Assembly (NCBI GenBank): GCA_964548045.1
Contig: CAZJQZ010000044.1
Span: 1 to 17,085 of the forward strand
Origin: JBGLNL01 sp964548045
Lineage (GTDB): Bacteria; Chloroflexota; Dehalococcoidia; SZUA-161; SpSt-899
Reading direction: 5' to 3'
Length of the DNA stretch: 17,085 nucleotides
A program made the translations under genes and the position numbers. Shown one piece after another: positions 15,148-17,085 of this stretch. Position 1 is the first letter of the stretch, and each line of letters begins with the position of its first letter. Under the pieces are notes generated by a model. That model searched no databases and had not been told where the DNA came from. It worked only from the letters and a program-made list of their open reading frames with translations.

Positions 15148-15561
15148 ATGGATATTGAAATTTTTGCGCTTTGCGATGCGGCGACAGATACTCATGGCAA
15201 ACTGAACATGCTGGGCACCTTCGATGCTATATGGAGCAAGCAGATGCCTACTGTCCATCCTCATTGTGCTGTGGCGTTGAGGTTGAGATTTTCCAGAATT
15301 GAAGAAGGGGAACACACAATCAGGATAAACATAATTGATGAGGATGGGAAACTGATTGCGCCTGCCATGAATGCCAGTACCAAAATTGTTTTTGGAGATA
15401 ATTCCGAAAGCTCAATTGTCAGAAATATGGTGATAAATTTACAGGGACTGAAGATCGAAAAATACGGTAATTATGCTATCGATCTGGCGATTGATGGCAG
15501 ACAGGAAGCTTCGTTACCGCTTCGGGTCAAAGAACCCCCCGGAAACGCCCCAACCCCTTGA
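15148..15561 (+). CDS. DUF6941-like protein of unknown function
   Basis: A 137-residue soluble protein whose N-terminus (IFALCDAATDTHGKLNMLGTFDAIW) and the following VHPHCAVALRLRFSRIEEGEHTIRINIIDEDGKLI match what I recall of the DUF6941 family; the family name is from memory and should be checked. It appears all-beta, with alternating strands in TIRINIIDEDG, IVRNMVINLQGLKI, YGNYAIDLAIDG and ASLPLRVKEPP. No catalytic motif, signal peptide or membrane helix is present. GGGAGG lies about nine bases before the ATG. It has its own promoter about 110 bases upstream and a strong terminator 20 bases after the stop, so it is a single-gene transcription unit. Function is unknown. Confidence 0.85.
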   Translation: MDIEIFALCDAATDTHGKLNMLGTFDAIWSKQMPTVHPHCAVALRLRFSRIEEGEHTIRINIIDEDGKLIAPAMNASTKIVFGDNSESSIVRNMVINLQGLKIEKYGNYAIDLAIDGRQEASLPLRVKEPPGNAPTP

Positions 15562-15580
15562 GTGGTAACTTTGCACCTAC

Positions 15581-15606
15581 CCGGGGCTGATTTGGCCCCG
15601 GTTTTT
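15581..15606 (+). terminator. Intrinsic terminator after the DUF6941-like gene
   Basis: A perfect 7-bp stem CCGGGGC (15581-15587) / GCCCCGG (15595-15601) with a 7-base loop is followed directly by TTTTT (15602-15606). It lies 20 bases after the stop codon and should separate this gene from sat. Confidence 0.87.
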
Positions 15607-15714
15607 GCCCCTTTTGGTGTCTTTCACAGGCGTAATGTTATGGAGCCACATTTGACACTGCTTCAGTTCCCCTTGAAAACCCCGGCTCCTTCTGTTACTC
15701 TAAGTTTACCTTTT

Positions 15715-15736
15715 ACTGGCGCTCCGCCAGTCTTTT
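15715..15736 (+). terminator. Second hairpin with short T-tract upstream of sat
   Basis: ACTGGCG (15715-15721) and CGCCAGT (15725-15731) form a perfect 7-bp stem with a CTC loop, followed by C and TTTT. It lies about 70 bases before the sat start. It could be a back-up terminator, an attenuator in the sat leader, or part of a dispersed repeat. Confidence 0.5.
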
Positions 15737-15739
15737 GTT

Positions 15740-15774
15740 GTGGCGCAAAAACCTTTTGTTAAAGAAAGTGCCAC
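15740..15774 (+). repeat. Imperfect nested hairpin upstream of sat
   Basis: GTGGCGC (15740-15746) pairs with GTGCCAC (15768-15774) through seven pairs including one G-U. The loop contains a smaller CTTT/AAAG stem (15753-15764). It follows the preceding hairpin by four bases and ends about 31 bases before the sat start, so it could be leader structure or a repeat remnant. Confidence 0.4.
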
Positions 15775-15805
15775 GGATTCCCAATCTTTCGAAATGGAGT
15801 GAAAA

Positions 15806-17005
15806 ATGACAGACGATCTTATTAAACCACATGGTTCCGATACACTAAACCCGCTATATGTATCAGATGATGCCAAGAGGGCTGAACTGCAAAAGGAAGC
15901 CGAAGGCTTACCTTCGATAGTCGTGTGCTCACAGGCAGCTGCCAATGCAGTGATGATGGGAAGCGGCTACTTCAATCCACTGACCGGTTTCATGAATCTG
16001 GAAGAGGCGCTGAGCGTTGCCGACAAGATGCAACTCAAGAGCGGTCTCTTCTGGCCCACACCAGTGGTGAACGTGGTCGAGGATGCTACTCCCATCAAAG
16101 ATGCCGGAAGGATCGCCTTGAAAGACCCCAATGTTGATGGTAATCCGATTATCGCTGTTCAGGATGTGGAAAAGATTGAGGAAGCCACCGATGAGCAGAT
16201 GAAGCACATCGCAGAGCAGGTTTACGGCACCACCGATGAAAAGCACCCCGGCGTGGCTGCCTGGATGAGCACGGGCAAGACCTTCATTTCGGGTCCGATC
16301 CAAGTGCTCAATTTTTCCTACTTCGAGACTGATTTCCCGGAAACTTTCCGCACTGCCATGCAAATCCGTGAGATGATTAAAAAGAACGGCTGGAAGAAAG
16401 TGGTCGCTTTCCAGACCCGCAACCCCATGCACCGGGCCCACGAAGAACTGGTGAAAATGGCCATGAAGGCCGAAAATGCGGACGGCGCTGTGATCCATAT
16501 GCTACTGGGCAAATTGAAGAAGGGCGATATCCCCGCCGATGTGCGCGATGCCTCTATCCGTAAAATGGTGGAGCTCTACTTCGAACCTAACTCGGCGGAA
16601 GTCACCGGATACGGATTCGATATGCTCTATGCTGGTCCGCGCGAGGCCCTGCTGCATGCTATATTCCGCCAGAATATGGGCGCCACCTGCCTCATCACTG
16701 GCCGGGATCACGCTGGAGTCGGCGATTACTACGGGCCATTTGATGCCCAGCAGATATTCGATGAAATCCCCAAAGATGCCCTGAAGATTACGATTTACAA
16801 AGGGGACCATACAGTCTGGTGCAACAAGTGCAATAAAATTGTGATGATTCGCGATTGTCCCCATTCCAACGAAGATTACCTGATGCTTTCCGGCACGAAA
16901 GTCAGGGAGACGCTTTCCAGCGGACAGGCCCTACCACCGGAATTCTCCCGCCCCGAAGTGGCCAGTATATTGATGGATTATTACCGGAGTGATCGAGCCG
17001 ATTAG
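15806..17005 (+). CDS. sat: Sulfate adenylyltransferase (ATP sulfurylase)
   Basis: Activates sulfate with ATP to adenylyl sulfate and pyrophosphate, or runs in reverse in sulfur oxidisers. The 399 residues form a stand-alone homo-oligomeric ATP sulfurylase of the Sat type, not the CysDN type. Motifs: QTRNPMHRAH at 203-212 (QxRNP plus HxxH nucleotide site), GRDHAGVGDYYGPFDA at 299-314 and SGTKVRETLSSGQALPPEFSRPEV at 362-385. C339, C342, C351 and H353 form a C-x2-C-x8-C-P-H group resembling the zinc site of thermophile and sulfate-reducer enzymes. GGAGTGA lies about six bases before the ATG. The APS-kinase domain of fungal-type enzymes is absent, which fits a dissimilatory role. Only 80 bases of flank remain, so neighbouring apr or dsr genes cannot be seen. 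Confidence 0.96.
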   Translation: MTDDLIKPHGSDTLNPLYVSDDAKRAELQKEAEGLPSIVVCSQAAANAVMMGSGYFNPLTGFMNLEEALSVADKMQLKSGLFWPTPVVNVVEDATPIKDAGRIALKDPNVDGNPIIAVQDVEKIEEATDEQMKHIAEQVYGTTDEKHPGVAAWMSTGKTFISGPIQVLNFSYFETDFPETFRTAMQIREMIKKNGWKKVVAFQTRNPMHRAHEELVKMAMKAENADGAVIHMLLGKLKKGDIPADVRDASIRKMVELYFEPNSAEVTGYGFDMLYAGPREALLHAIFRQNMGATCLITGRDHAGVGDYYGPFDAQQIFDEIPKDALKITIYKGDHTVWCNKCNKIVMIRDCPHSNEDYLMLSGTKVRETLSSGQALPPEFSRPEVASILMDYYRSDRAD

Positions 17006-17085
17006 CAGCTTGCCCGAAAACAAACCGATCTTTTAATTGCCCGGCACTTTCCATTTTGGCTAAATAACTTCTCTTATTCCTGTGG

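Noticed and set aside
15562..15762. 66-codon open frame on the plus strand between the DUF6941-like gene and sat
   Set aside because: It runs through the intrinsic terminator and the second hairpin, and the translated product is low-complexity and Pro/Phe-rich.
1..17085. Defence island, CRISPR array, integron, phage or transposon genes
   Set aside because: No nuclease, transposase, integrase, toxin-antitoxin or regularly spaced repeat was seen on either strand.

Overview
The window looks like a chromosomal segment of an anaerobic, metabolically versatile bacterium. The suggestive features are a sodium-pump decarboxylase, an oxygen-sensitive radical-SAM enzyme, a GTP-type PEP carboxykinase, a small polyferredoxin-like protein and a dissimilatory-style ATP sulfurylase. 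GC content is moderate, the promoters that can be read are sigma-70-like, and genes are tightly packed. The general impression is of Chloroflexota (Dehalococcoidia-like) or another uncultured anaerobic lineage. That is an inference from protein flavour, not something the sequence proves. No rRNA, tRNA, CRISPR array, transposase, phage gene or plasmid function was seen.

Layout. Positions 1-3418 (minus) hold pckG followed by a malic enzyme that runs off the left edge; together they interconvert C4 and C3 acids. Positions 3579-8393 (plus) hold a B12-domain/radical-SAM protein, then a compact set: a 53-residue OadG-like gamma subunit, an OadB-like beta subunit, the PLP-binding protein YggS, proline-biosynthesis reductase ProC and membrane protein YggT. 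The last three form a widespread conserved cluster. Positions 8362-11963 (minus) hold coaX-coaBC (coenzyme A synthesis, overlapping genes behind a strong promoter), then a YtcJ-like amidohydrolase whose 3' end overlaps the 3' end of yggT. Positions 12039-13570 (minus) hold a metallo-beta-lactamase-fold hydrolase translationally coupled to a 214-residue protein of unknown function, again behind a readable promoter. Positions 13729-17005 hold a small 8-cysteine ferredoxin-like gene (plus), a 100-bp palindromic element, a crotonase-family gene with an atypical active site (minus), a DUF6941-like gene with its own promoter, structured leader and terminator (plus), and sat (plus) near the right edge.

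Most of the window is ordinary core metabolism, and I found no defence system or clearly new multi-gene system. The points most worth a second look are the sodium-pump beta and gamma subunits without a local alpha or biotin carrier, the substituted active-site positions in CoaC and in the crotonase, the RLI-like spacing in the small ferredoxin, the palindromic element at 13941-14040, the structured leaders before the DUF6941-like gene and sat, and the coupled hydrolase/unknown-protein pair.
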